From: Eledone cirrhosa
Taxonomy: Eukaryota; Mollusca; Cephalopoda; Octopoda; Eledonidae
Length of the DNA stretch: 64,000 nt
Assembly: GCA_964016885.1 (NCBI GenBank)
Contig: OZ024742.1
Location: 359,981,436 to 360,045,435, forward strand
Direction: 5' to 3'
Made by a program: the position numbers and the translations under genes. A model generated the notes under the pieces. That model was not told the origin of the DNA. It saw only the letters and a program-made list of their open reading frames with translations, and ran no database searches. Positions 1 through 12,515 of the stretch are shown here, one piece after another. Position 1 is the first letter of the stretch. Each line of letters starts with the position of its first letter.

Positions 1-1945
1 ATGTGAAGGTGGAGAAGAAAGATAGAAAGGCTGGGATTTGAAGGTGGAGGCGAGAGATAGAAAGGCTGGGGTGTGAAGGAGGAGAAGATAGATAGAAAGG
101 CTGGGATGTGAAGGTGGAGGCGAGAGATAGAAAGGCTGGGGTGTGAAGGAGGAGAAGATAGATAGAAAGGCTGGGATATGAAGGAGGAGAAGATAGATAG
201 AAAGGCTGAGATGTGAAGGAGGAGAAGATTGATAGAAAGGCTGGGATGTGAAGCTGAAGAAGGGAGATAGAAAGGCTGAGATGTGAAGGTGGAGAAGAAA
301 GATAGAAAGGCTGGGATGTGAAGGTGGGGAAGAGAGATATAAAGGCTGGGATGTGAAGGTGGAGAAGAGAGGTAGAAAGGCTGAGATGTGAAGGAGGAGA
401 AGATAGATAGAAAGGCTGGGATGTGAAGGTGGAGGGGAGAGATAGAAAGGCTGGGATGTGAAGGTGGAGAAGAAAGATAGAAATGCTGGGATGTGAAGGT
501 GGAGAAGAGAGATAGAAAGGCTGGGATGTGAAGGAGGAGAAGAGAGATAGAAAGGCTGAGATGTGAAGGAGGAGAAGATAGATAGAAAGGCTGAGATGTG
601 AAGGTAGAGAAGAGAGATAGAAAGGCTGTGATGTGAAGGTGGAGAAGAAAGATAGAAAGACTTGGATTTGAAGGAGGAGGAGAGAGATAGAAAGGCTGGG
701 ATGTGAAGGAGGAGATGAGAGATAGAAAGGCTGGGATGTGAAGGTGGAGGAGAGAGATAGAAAGGCTGGGATGTGAAGGAGGAGAAGAGAGATAGAAAGG
801 CTGAGATGTGAAGGTGGAGAAGAGAGATAGAAAGACTTGGATTTGAAGGAGGAGGAGAGAGATAGAAAGGCTGGGATGTGAAGGAGGAGAAGAGAGATAG
901 AAAGGCTGGCATGTGAAGGTGGAGAAGAGAGATGGAAAGGCTGAGATCTGAAGGAGGAGAAGAGAGATAGAAAGGCTGAGATGTGAAGGAGGAGAAGAGA
1001 GATAGAAAGGCTGGGATGTGAAGGTGGAGGAGAGAGATAGAAAGGCTGAGATGTGAAGGTAGAGAAGAGAGATAGAAAGGCTGAGATGTGAAGGTGGAGA
1101 AGAAAGATAGAAAGGCTTGGATTTGAAGGAGGAGGAGAGAGATAGAAAGGCTGGGATGTGAAGGAGGAGGAGAGAGATAGAAAGGCTGAGATGTGAAGGT
1201 AGAGAAGAGAGATAGAAAGGCTGTGATGTGAAGGTTGAGAAGAAAGATAGAAAGACTTGGATTTGAAGAAGGAGGAGAGGCATAGAAAGACTGGGATGTG
1301 AAGGTGGAGAAGAGAGATGGAAAGGCTGAGATCTGAAGGAGGAGAAGAGAGATAGAAAGGCTTGGATGTGAAGGTCGAGAAGAGAGATAGAAAGGCTGAG
1401 ATGTGAAGATGGAGAAGAGAGATAGAAAGGCTGGGTGTGAAGGAGGAGAAGAGAGATAGAAAGGCTGGGATGTGAAGGTGGAGAAGAGAGAGAGAAAGGC
1501 TGAGATGTAAAGGAGGAGAAGATAGTTAGAAAGGCTGGGATGTGAAGGTGGTGAAGAGAGAGAGAAAGGCTACGATGTAAAGGAGGAGAAGATAGAAAGA
1601 AAGGTTGTGATGTGATGGTGGAGAAGAGATAGAAAGGCTGAGATTTGAAGGAGGAGGAGAGAGATAGAAAGGCTGTGAATTGAAAGAGGAGTAGATAGAT
1701 AGGCTGGCATTTGAAGGAGGAGAGAGGTAGAAAGGCTGGCATGTGAAGGTGGAGAAGTGAGATAGAAAGGCTGGCATGTGACGGTGGAGAAGATAGATAG
1801 AAAGGTTGTGATGTGAAGGTGGAGAAGAGATAGAAAGGCTGCGATGTGAAGGTGGAGGAGAGAGATAGAAAGGCCGGGATGTGAAGGAGGAGAACATAGA
1901 TAGATAGGCTGAGATGTGAAGGTAGAGAAGAGAGATAGAAAGTCT
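1..1945 (+). repeat. Block A1, first copy of the 2,364-bp-offset pair
   Basis: The order of variant units here repeats at a constant offset of 2,364 bp, for example the AAGGTGGAGGCGAGAG unit near 35 and 2400, and the GATGTAAAGG unit near 1504 and 3868. The copies differ by scattered substitutions (CTGTGATGTG near 1222 against CTGTTTTGTG near 3586). Similarity stops near 1945. The left end is cut by the window edge, so A1 may be longer. Confidence 0.85.
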
Positions 1946-2364
1946 GAGATGTGAAGGAGGAGAAGAGAAATAGAAAGGCTGAGATGTGAAGGTGGAGAAG
2001 CGAGATAGAAATGCTGGGATTGTAAAGTCGAGAATAGAGATAGAAAGGCTGGGATGTGAAGGTGGAGAAAAGAGATAGAAAGGCTTGGATGTGAAGGTCA
2101 AGAAGAGAGATAGAAAGGCTGTGATGTGAAGGTGGAGAAGAGATAGAAAGGCTGAGATGTGAAGGTGGAGAAGAAAGATAGAAAGGCTGGGATTTGAAGA
2201 AGGTGGAGAGAGATAGAAAGGCTGGGATGTGAAGGTGGAGAAGAGAGATAGAAAGGCTTGGATGTGAAGGTGGAGAAGAGAGATAGAAAGGCTTGGATGT
2301 GATGGTCAAGAAGAGAGATAGAAAGGCTGTGATGTGAAGGTGGAGAAGAGATAGAAAGGCTGAG
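1946..2364 (+). repeat. Spacer between A1 and A2, with a local 209-bp duplication
   Basis: These 419 bp are ordinary 35-bp units that do not follow the A order. A short stretch repeats locally: the CTGTGATGTGAAGG unit at 2119 recurs at 2328, an offset of 209 bp (six units less one base). No non-repeat sequence is present. Confidence 0.7.
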
Positions 2365-4309
2365 ATGTGAAGGTGGAGAAGAAAGATAGAAAGGCTGGGA
2401 TTTGAAGGTGGAGGCGAGAGATAGAAAGGCTGGGGTGTGAAGGAGGAGAAGATAGATAGAAAGGCTGGGATGTGAAGGTGGAGGCGAGAGATAGAAAGGC
2501 TGGGGTGTGAAGGAGGAGAAGATAGATAGAAAGGCTGGGATATGAAGGAGGAGAAGATAGATAGAAAGGCTGAGATGTGAAGGAGGAGAAGATTGATAGA
2601 AAGGCTGGGATGTGAAGCAGAAGAAGGGAGATAGAAAGGCTGAGATGTGAAGGTGGAGAAGAAAGATAGAAAGGCTGGGATGTGAAGGTGGGGAAGAGAG
2701 ATATAAAGGCTGGGATGTGAAGGTGGAGAAGAGAGGTAGAAAGGCTGAGATGTGAAGGAGGAGAAGATAGATAGAAAGGCTGGGATGTGAAGGTGGAGGG
2801 GAGAGATAGAAAGGCTGGGATGTGAAGGTGGAGAAGAAAGATAGAAATGCTGGGATGTGAAGGTGGAGAAGAGAGATAGAAAGGCTGGGATGTGAAGGAG
2901 GAGAAGAGAGATAGAAAGGTTGAGATGTGAAGGAGGAGAAGATAGATAGAAAGGCTGAGATGTGAAGGTAGAGAAGAGAGATAGAAAGGCTGTGATGTGA
3001 AGGTGGAGAAGAAAGATAGAAACACTTGGATTTGAAGGAGGAGGAGAGAGATAGAAAGGCTGGGATGTGAAGGAGGAGATGAGAGATAGAAAGGCTGGGA
3101 TGTGAAGGTGGAGGAGAGAGATAGAAAGGCTGGGATGTGAAGGAGGAGAAGAGAGATAGAAAGGCTGAGATGTGAAGGTGGAGAAGAGAGATAGAAAGAC
3201 TTGGATTTGAAGGAGGAGGAGAGAGATAGAAAGGCTGGGATGTGAAGGAGGAGAAGAGAGATAGAAAGGCTGGCATGTGAAGGTGGAGAAGAGAGATGGA
3301 AAGGCTGAGATCTGAAGGAGGAGAAGAGAGATAGAAAGGCTGAGATGTGAAGGAGGAGAAGAGAGATAGAAAGGCTGGGATGTGAAGGTGGAGGAGAGAG
3401 ATAGAAAGGCTGAGATGTGAAGGTAGAGAAGAGAGATAGAAAGGCTGAGATGTGAAGGTGGAGAAGAAAGATAGAAAGGCTTGGATTTGAAGGAGGAGGA
3501 GAGAGATAGAAAGGCTGGGATGTGAAGGAGGAGGAGAGAGATAGAAAGGCTGAGATGTGAAGGTAGAGAAGAGAGATAGAAAGGCTGTTTTGTGAAGGTT
3601 GAGAAGAAAGATAGAAAGACTTGGATTTGAAGAAGGAGGAGAGGCATAGAAAGACTGGGATGTGAAGGTGGAGAAGAGAGATGGAAAGGCTGAGATCTGA
3701 AGGAGCAGAAGAGAGATAGAAAGGCTTGGATGTGAAGGTCGAGAAGAGAGATAGAAAGGCTGAGATGTGAAGATGGAGAAGAGAGATAGAAAGGCTGGGT
3801 GTGAAGGAGGAGAAGAGAGATAGAAAGGCTGGGATGTGAAGGTGGAGAAGAGAGAGAGAAAGGCTGAGATGTAAAGGAGGAGAAGATAGTTAGAAAGGCT
3901 GGGATGTGAAGGTGGTGAAGAGAGAGAGAAAGGCTACGATGTAAAGGAGGAGAAGATAGAAAGAAAGGTTGTGATGTGATGGTGGAGAAGAGATAGAAAG
4001 GCTGAGATTTGAAGGAGGAGGAGAGAGATAGAAAGGCTGTGAATTGAAAGAGGAGTAGATAGATAGGCTGGCATTTGAAGGAGGAGAGAGGTAGAAAGGC
4101 TGGCATGTGAAGGTGGAGAAGTGAGATAGAAAGGCTGGCATGTGACGGTGGAGAAGATAGATAGAAAGGTTGTGATGTGAAGGTGGAGAAGAGATAGAAA
4201 GGCTGCGATGTGAAGGTGGAGGAGAGAGATAGAAAGGCCGGGATGTGAAGGAGGAGAACATAGATAGATAGGCTGAGATGTGAAGGTAGAGAAGAGAGAT
4301 AGAAAGGCT
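2365..4309 (+). repeat. Block A2, second copy of block A
   Basis: Copy of 1-1945 at offset 2,364. Its right part, from 3290, is also the left part of block B1, so the A duplication and the later B duplication overlap. That overlap orders the events: A2 existed before the B duplication, because the A-derived stretch 3290-4309 appears again inside B2 at 6178-7197. Confidence 0.85.
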
Positions 4310-6177
4310 GAGATGTGAAGGAAGAGAAGAGAGATAGAAAGGCTGGGGTGTGAAGGAGGAGAAGAGAGGTAGAAAGGCTGGAATGTGAAGGAGGAGAAGA
4401 TAGATGGAAAGGCTGAGATGTGAAGGAGGAGAAGATAGATAGAAAGGCTGCGATGTGAAGCTGAAGAAGGGAGATAGAACGGCTGGGATGTGAAAAAGGA
4501 GAAGATAGATAGAAAGGCTGGGATGTTAAGGTGGAGAGGAGAGATAGAGAGGCTGGGATGTGAAGGTGGAGAAGAAGGATAGAAAGGCTGGGATGTGAAG
4601 GTGGGGAAGAGAGATATAAAGGCTGGGATGTGAAGGTGGAGAAGAAAGATAGAAAGGCTGGGATGTGAAGGAGGAGAAGAGAGATAGAAAGGCTGAGATG
4701 TGAAGGTAGAGAAGAGAGATAGAAAGGCTGGTATGTGAAGGAGGAGATTAGAGATAGAAAGGCTGAGATGTGAAGGTTGAGAAGAAAGATAGAAAGGCTG
4801 GGATGTGAAGGAGGAGAAGAGAGATAGAAAGGCTGAGATGTGATGGAGGAGAAGAGAGATAGAAAGGCTGGGATATGAAGGTGGAGAACAGATATAGAAA
4901 GGCTGAGATGTGAAGGAGGAGAAGAGAGATAGAAAGGCTGGGATGTGAAGGTGGAGAAGAAAGATAGAAAGGCTGGGATGTGAAGGAGGGGAAGAGAGAT
5001 GGAAAGGCTGAGATGTGAAGGAGGAGAAGAGAAATAGAATGGCTGGCAGGTGAAGGAGGAGGAGAGAGATATAAACGTTGGGATGTGAAAGTGGAGATGA
5101 GAGATGGAAAGGCTGGGTTGTGACGGAGGAGAAAAGAGATAGATAGGCTGAGATGTGATGGAGGAGAAAAGAGATAGAAAGGCTGAGATGTGAAGGAGGA
5201 GAAGAGAGATAGAAAGGCTGGCATGTGAAGGTAGAGAAGGGGATAGATAGGCTATGATGTGAAGGTGGAGCAGAGATAGAAAGGCTGGGATTTGAAGGAG
5301 AAGAAGAGAGATAGAAAGGCGGAGATGTGAAGGAAGAGAAAAGAGATAGAAGGCTGAGATGTGATGGAAGAGAAAAGAGATAGAAAGGCTGGGATGTGAA
5401 GGTCGAGGAGAGACATAGAAAGGCTGGAATGTGGAGGTGGAGGAGAGAGATAGAAAGGCTGGGATGTGAAGGAGGAGAAGATAGATAGAAATGCTGGGAT
5501 ATGAAGGTGGAGTAGAGAAATAGAAAGGCTGAGATGTGAAGGTGGATATGAGAGATAGAAAGGCTGGGATGTGAAGATGGAGAAGAGAGATAGAAAGGTT
5601 GTGATATGAAGGTGGAGAACAGATATAGAAAGGCTGAGATGTGAAGCAGGAGAAGATAGATAGAAAGGCTGGGATATGAATGTGGAGTAGAGAGATAGAA
5701 AGGCTGAGATATGAAGGTGGAGATGAGAGATATAAAGGCTGGCATGTGAAGGAGGAGAATAGAGAGAGAAAGGCTGGGATGTGAAGGTGGAGAAGAAAGA
5801 TAGAAAGGCTGGGATGTGAAGGAGGTGAAGAGAGATGGAAAGGCTGAGATGTGAAGGGGGAGAAGAGAAATAGAAAGGCTGGGATGTGAAGGTGGAGATG
5901 AGAGATAGAAAGGTGAGATGTGAAGGTTGAGAGGAGAGAGAGAGAGGCTGGGATGTGACGGAGGAGAAGAGAGATAGAAAGGCTGGGATGTGAAGTTGGA
6001 GAAAAGAGATAGAAATGCTGAGATGTGATGGAGGATAAAAGAGATAGAAAGGCTGAGATGTGTAGGAGGAGAAGAGAGATAGAAAGGCTGGGATGTGAAG
6101 GTGTAGGAGAGACATAGAAAGGGTGGGATGTGAAGGTCGAGGAGAGACATAGAAAGGCTGGGATGTGAAGGTGGAGG
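3290..6177 (+). repeat. Block B1, 2,888-bp higher-order repeat copy 1
   Basis: Base-for-base order of variant units repeats at offset 2,888 in the directly adjacent block 6178-9065. Landmarks are the GATGTAAAGG unit (3868 and 6756) and the GAAGGTAGAGAAGGGGATAG unit (5228 and 8116). The two copies look almost identical. 2,888 is 83 units less 17 bp, reflecting several 32-34-bp units carried in both copies. Confidence 0.92.
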
Positions 6178-9065
6178 AGAGAGATGGAAAGGCTGAGATC
6201 TGAAGGAGGAGAAGAGAGATAGAAAGGCTGAGATGTGAAGGAGGAGAAGAGAGATAGAAAGGCTGGGATGTGAAGGTGGAGGAGAGAGATAGAAAGGCTG
6301 AGATGTGAAGGTAGAGAAGAGAGATAGAAAGGCTGAGATGTGAAGGTGGAGAAGAAAGATAGAAAGGCTTGGATTTGAAGGAGGAGGAGAGAGATAGAAA
6401 GGCTGGGATGTGAAGGAGGAGGAGAGAGATAGAAAGGCTGAGATGTGAAGGTAGAGAAGAGAGATAGAAAGGCTGTTTTGTGAAGGTTGAGAAGAAAGAT
6501 AGAAAGACTTGGATTTGAAGAAGGAGGAGAGGCATAGAAAGACTGGGATGTGAAGGTGGAGAAGAGAGATGGAAAGGCTGAGATCTGAAGGAGCAGAAGA
6601 GAGATAGAAAGGCTTGGATGTGAAGGTCGAGAAGAGAGATAGAAAGGCTGAGATGTGAAGATGGAGAAGAGAGATAGAAAGGCTGGGTGTGAAGGAGGAG
6701 AAGAGAGATAGAAAGGCTGGGATGTGAAGGTGGAGAAGAGAGAGAGAAAGGCTGAGATGTAAAGGAGGAGAAGATAGTTAGAAAGGCTGGGATGTGAAGG
6801 TGGTGAAGAGAGAGAGAAAGGCTACGATGTAAAGGAGGAGAAGATAGAAAGAAAGGTTGTGATGTGATGGTGGAGAAGAGATAGAAAGGCTGAGATTTGA
6901 AGGAGGAGGAGAGAGATAGAAAGGCTGTGAATTGAAAGAGGAGTAGATAGATAGGCTGGCATTTGAAGGAGGAGAGAGGTAGAAAGGCTGGCATGTGAAG
7001 GTGGAGAAGTGAGATAGAAAGGCTGGCATGTGACGGTGGAGAAGATAGATAGAAAGGTTGTGATGTGAAGGTGGAGAAGAGATAGAAAGGCTGCGATGTG
7101 AAGGTGGAGGAGAGAGATAGAAAGGCCGGGATGTGAAGGAGGAGAACATAGATAGATAGGCTGAGATGTGAAGGTAGAGAAGAGAGATAGAAAGGCTGAG
7201 ATGTGAAGGAAGAGAAGAGAGATAGAAAGGCTGGGGTGTGAAGGAGGAGAAGAGAGGTAGAAAGGCTGGAATGTGAAGGAGGAGAAGATAGATGGAAAGG
7301 CTGAGATGTGAAGGAGGAGAAGATAGATAGAAAGGCTGCGATGTGAAGCTTAAGAAGGGAGATAGAACGGCTGGGATGTGAAAAAGGAGAAGATAGATAG
7401 AAAGGCTGGGATGTTAAGGTGGAGAGGAGAGATAGAGAGGCTGGGATGTGAAGGTGGAGAAGAAGGATAGAAAGGCTGGGATGTGAAGGTGGGGAAGAGA
7501 GATATAAAGGCTGGGATGTGAAGGTGGAGAAGAAAGATAGAAAGGCTGGGATGTGAAGGAGGAGAAGAGAGATAGAAAGGCTGAGATGTGAAGGTAGAGA
7601 AGAGAGATAGAAAGGCTGGTATGTGAAGGAGGAGATTAGAGATAGAAAGGCTGAGATGTGAAGGTTGAGAAGAAAGATAGAAAGGCTGGGATGTGAAGGA
7701 GGAGAAGAGAGATAGAAAGGCTGAGATGTGATGGAGGAGAAGAGAGATAGAAAGGCTGGGATATGAAGGTGGAGAACAGATATAGAAAGGCTGAGATGTG
7801 AAGGAGGAGAAGAGAGATAGAAAGGCTGGGATGTGAAGGTGGAGAAGAAAGATAGAAAGGCTGGGATGTGAAGGAGGGGAAGAGAGATGGAAAGGCTGAG
7901 ATGTGAAGGAGGAGAAGAGAAATAGAATGGCTGGCAGGTGAAGGAGGAGGAGAGAGATATAAACGTTGGGATGTGAAAGTGGAGATGAGAGATGGAAAGG
8001 CTGGGTTGTGACGGAGGAGAAAAGAGATAGATAGGCTGAGATGTGATGGAGGAGAAAAGAGATAGAAAGGCTGAGATGTGAAGGAGGAGAAGAGAGATAG
8101 AAAGGCTGGCATGTGAAGGTAGAGAAGGGGATAGATAGGCTATGATGTGAAGGTGGAGCAGAGATAGAAAGGCTGGGATTTGAAGGAGAAGAAGAGAGAT
8201 AGAAAGGCGGAGATGTGAAGGAAGAGAAAAGAGATAGAAGGCTGAGATGTGATGGAAGAGAAAAGAGATAGAAAGGCTGGGATGTGAAGGTCGAGGAGAG
8301 ACATAGAAAGGCTGGAATGTGGAGGTGGAGGAGAGAGATAGAAAGGCTGGGATGTGAAGGAGGAGAAGATAGATAGAAATGCTGGGATATGAAGGTGGAG
8401 TAGAGAAATAGAAAGGCTGAGATGTGAAGGTGGATATGAGAGATAGAAAGGCTGGGATGTGAAGATGGAGAAGAGAGATAGAAAGGTTGTGATATGAAGG
8501 TGGAGAACAGATATAGAAAGGCTGAGATGTGAAGCAGGAGAAGATAGATAGAAAGGCTGGGATATGAATGTGGAGTAGAGAGATAGAAAGGCTGAGATAT
8601 GAAGGTGGAGATGAGAGATATAAAGGCTGGCATGTGAAGGAGGAGAATAGAGAGAGAAAGGCTGGGATGTGAAGGTGGAGAAGAAAGATAGAAAGGCTGG
8701 GATGTGAAGGAGGTGAAGAGAGATGGAAAGGCTGAGATGTGAAGGGGGAGAAGAGAAATAGAAAGGCTGGGATGTGAAGGTGGAGATGAGAGATAGAAAG
8801 GTGAGATGTGAAGGTTGAGAGGAGAGAGAGAGAGGCTGGGATGTGACGGAGGAGAAGAGAGATAGAAAGGCTGGGATGTGAAGTTGGAGAAAAGAGATAG
8901 AAATGCTGAGATGTGATGGAGGATAAAAGAGATAGAAAGGCTGAGATGTGTAGGAGGAGAAGAGAGATAGAAAGGCTGGGATGTGAAGGTGTAGGAGAGA
9001 CATAGAAAGGGTGGGATGTGAAGGTCGAGGAGAGACATAGAAAGGCTGGGATGTGAAGGTGGAGG
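6178..9065 (+). repeat. Block B2, 2,888-bp higher-order repeat copy 2
   Basis: Tandem copy of 3290-6177. One clear difference is at 7350, where B1 has AAGCTGAAG and B2 has AAGCTTAAG. That base creates a stop in one minus-strand frame and is why open frames are cut there in B2 and not in B1. Near-identity over 2.9 kb suggests a recent duplication, or an assembly duplication. Confidence 0.92.
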
Positions 9066-9070
9066 AGAGA

Positions 9071-12000
9071 GATGGAAAGGCTGAGATGTGAAGGAGGAGA
9101 AGAGAAATAGAATGGCTGGCAGGTGAAGGAGGAGGAGAGAGATATAAAGGCTGGGATGTGAAGGTGGAGAAGAAAGATAGAAAGGCTGGGATGTGAAGGA
9201 GGAGAAGAGAGATAGAAAGGCTGAGATGTGAAGGTAGAGAAGAGAGATAGAAAGGCTGGGATGTGAAGGAGGAGATTAGAGATAGAAAGGCTGGGATATG
9301 AAGGTGGAGAACAGATATAGAAAGGCTGAGATGTGAAGGAGGAGAAGAGAGATAGAAAGGCTGGGATGTGAAGGTGGAGAAGAAAGATAGAAAGGCTGGG
9401 ATGTGAAGGAGGGGAAGAGAGATGGAAAGGCTGCAATGTGAAGGAGGAGAAGAGAAATAGAATGGCTAGCATGTGAAGGAGGAGGGAAGATAGATAGAAA
9501 GGCTGTGACGTGAAGGTGGAGAAGAGATAGAAAGGCCGAGACGTGAAGCGGGAGAAGATAGATAGATAGGCTGAGATGTGATGGAGGAGAAAAGAGATAG
9601 AAAGGCTGAGATATGAAGGTGGAGATGAGAGATATCAAGGCTGGCATGTGAAGATGGAGAAGAGAGATATAAATGCTGGCATGTGAAGATGGAGAAGAGA
9701 GATAGAAAGGCTCGGATGTGAAGGAGGGGAAGAGAGATGGAAAGGCTGAGATGTGAAGGAGGAGAAGAGAAATAGAATGGCTGGCAGGTGAAGGAGGAGG
9801 AGAGAGATATAAACGCTGGGATGTGAAAGTGGAGATGAGAGATGGAAAGGCTGGGATGTGACGGAGGAGAAAAGAGTTAGAGAGGCTGAGATGTGATGGA
9901 GGAGAAAAGAGATAGAAAGGCTGAGATTTGAAGGAGGAGAAGAGAGATAGAAAGGCTGGCATGTGAAGGTAGAGAAGGGGATAGATAGGCTATGATGTGA
10001 AGGTGGAGAAGAGATAGAAAGGCTCGGATTTGAAGGTGGAGAGGAGAGATATAGATGCTGTGATGTGAAGGTGGAGAAGAGATAGAAAGGCTGGGACTTG
10101 AAGGAGGAGGAGAGAGATAGAAAGGCTGGGATGTGAAGGAGGAGAAGATAGATAGAAAGGCAGTGATGTGAAGGTGGAGAAGAGATAGAAAGGCTGGGAT
10201 GTGAAGGTGGAGAAGAGAGATGGAAAGGCTGAGATATGAAGGAGGAGAAGAGAGATAGAAAGGCTGAGATGTGAAGGAGGGGAAGAGAGATAGAAAGGCT
10301 GCGATGTGAAGGAGGAGAAGATAGATAGATAGGCTGGGATGTTAAGTAGGAGAAGAGAGGTAGAAAGGTTGGGATGTGAAGGTGGAGAATAAAGGTAGAA
10401 AGGCTGAGATGTGAAGGAAAAGAAGAGAGATAGAAAGGCTAGGATGTGAAGGTGGAGAATAGAGATGGAAATGCTGGGATGTGAAGCTGGAGAAGAGAGA
10501 TAGAAAGGCTGCGATGTGAAGGAGGAGAAGAGAGATGGAAAGGCTGAGATGTGAAGGAGGAGAAGAGAGATAGAAAGGCTGTGATGTGAAGGAGGAGAAG
10601 AGAGATAGAAAGGCTGGGATGTGAAGGTGGAGAATAGAGATAGAAAGGCTGAGATGTGAGGGAAAAGAAGTGAGATAGAAAGGCTAGGATGTGAAGGAGG
10701 AGAAGAGAGAGAGAAAGGCTGGGATGTGAAGTGGAGTAGAAAGATAGAAAGGCTGGGATGTGAAGGAGGAGAAGAGAGATGGAAAGGCTGAGATGTGAAG
10801 GAGGAGAAGAGAAATAGAAAGGCTGGGATGTGAAGGTGGAGGAGAGAGATAGAAACGCTGGGATGTCAAGGTGGAGATGAGAGATTGAAAGGCTGGGATG
10901 TGAAGTTGGAGAGGAGAGATAGAGAGGGAAGGATGTGATGGAGGAGAAGAGAGATAGAAAGGCCGAGATGTGAAGGAGGAGAGGAGAGATAGAAAGGCTG
11001 GGATGTGAAGGTGGAGAAGAGAGATAGAAAGGCTGAAATGTGAAGGAGGAGAAGAGAGATAGAAAGGCTGGGATGTGAAGGTGGAGAAGAGAGATAGGAA
11101 GGCTGGAATGTGAAGGGAGAGAAGAGAGATAGAAAGGCTGAGGTGTGAAGGGAGAGAAGAGAGATAGAAAGGCTTGGATGTGAAGGTGGAGAAGAGAGGC
11201 AGAAAGGCTGAGATGTGATGATGGAGAAGAGAGATAGAAAGGCTGTGCGTGAAGGAGTAGAAGAGAGATAGAAAGGCGGGGATGTGAAGGTGGAGAAGTG
11301 AGATAGAAAGGCTGGGATGTGAAGGTGGAGAAGAGAGATAGAAAGGCTGGGATGTGAAAGAGGAGAAGATAGATAGAAAGGCTGCGACGTGAAGGTGGAG
11401 AAGAGAGATATAAAGGCTGGCATGTGAAGGTGGAGAAGAGAGATAGAAAGGCTGGGATGTGAAGGTGGAGAAGAGAGGTAGAAAGGCTGGGATGTGAAGG
11501 TAGAAAAGATAGATAGAAAGGCTGGGATGTGAAGGTAGAGAAGAGAGATAGAAACGCTGGGAGTGAAGGTGGAGAAGAGAGATAGAAAGGCTGAGATGTA
11601 AAGGTGGAGAAGAGATAGAAAGGCTGGGATTTGAAGGAGGAGGAGAGAGATAGAATGGCTGCGATGTGAAGGAGGAGAAGATAGATATAAAGGCTGGGAT
11701 GTGAAGGTGGAGAAGAGAGATAGAAAGGCTGGGATGTGAAGGTGGAGAAGAGAGATAGAAAGGCTGGGATGTGAAGGTGGAGAAGAAAGATAGAAATGAT
11801 GGGATTTGAAGTAGGAGGAGAGAGATAGAAAGGCTGAGATGTGAAGGAGGAGAAGATAGATATAGAGGCTGGGATGTGAAGGTGGAGAAGAGAGATAGAA
11901 AGGCTGGGATGTGAAGGTGGAGAAGAGAGATAGAAAGGCTGCGATGTGAAGGAGGAGAAGATAGATAGAAAGGCTGGGATGTGAAGGTGGAGTAGAGAGA

Positions 12001-12515
12001 TAGAAAGGCTGGGATGTGAAGGTGGAGAAGAGAGATAGAAAGGCTGGCATGTGAAGGTAGAGAAGAGAGATAGAAAGGCTGGCATGTGAAGCTGGAGAAG
12101 ATAGATAGAAAGGTTGTGATGTGAAGGTGGAGAAGAGATAGAAAGTCTGTGATATGAAGGTGGAGAAGAGATAGAAAAGCTGAGATTTGAAGGAGGAGGA
12201 GAGAGATAGAAAGGCTGCGATGTGAAGGAGGAGAAGATAGATAGGCTGAGATGTGAAGGTAGAGAAGGGAGATAGAAAGGCTGAGATGTGAAGGAAGAGA
12301 AGAGAGGTAGAAAGGCTGGGATGTGAAGTTGGAGAAAAGAGATAGAAATGCTGAGATGTGATGGAGGATAAAAGAGATAGAAAGGCTGAGATGTGTAGGA
12401 GGAGAAGAGAGATAGAAAGGCTGGGATGTGAAGGTGTAGGAGAGACATAGAAAGGCTGGGATGTGAAGGTCGAGGAGAGACATAGAAAGGCTGGGATGTG
12501 AAGGTGGAGGAGAGA
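9071..12515 (+). repeat. Block D1, long form (3,445 bp)
   Basis: First of four D copies, aligned from the GATGGAAAGGCTGAG unit at 9071, which recurs at 12516, 14951 and 17386. Relative to D2 and D3 it carries an extra segment of about 1.1 kb (roughly 10960-12070) and lacks 105 bp, three whole units, near 9290. It ends with the cassette that also closes B1 and B2. Confidence 0.88.
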
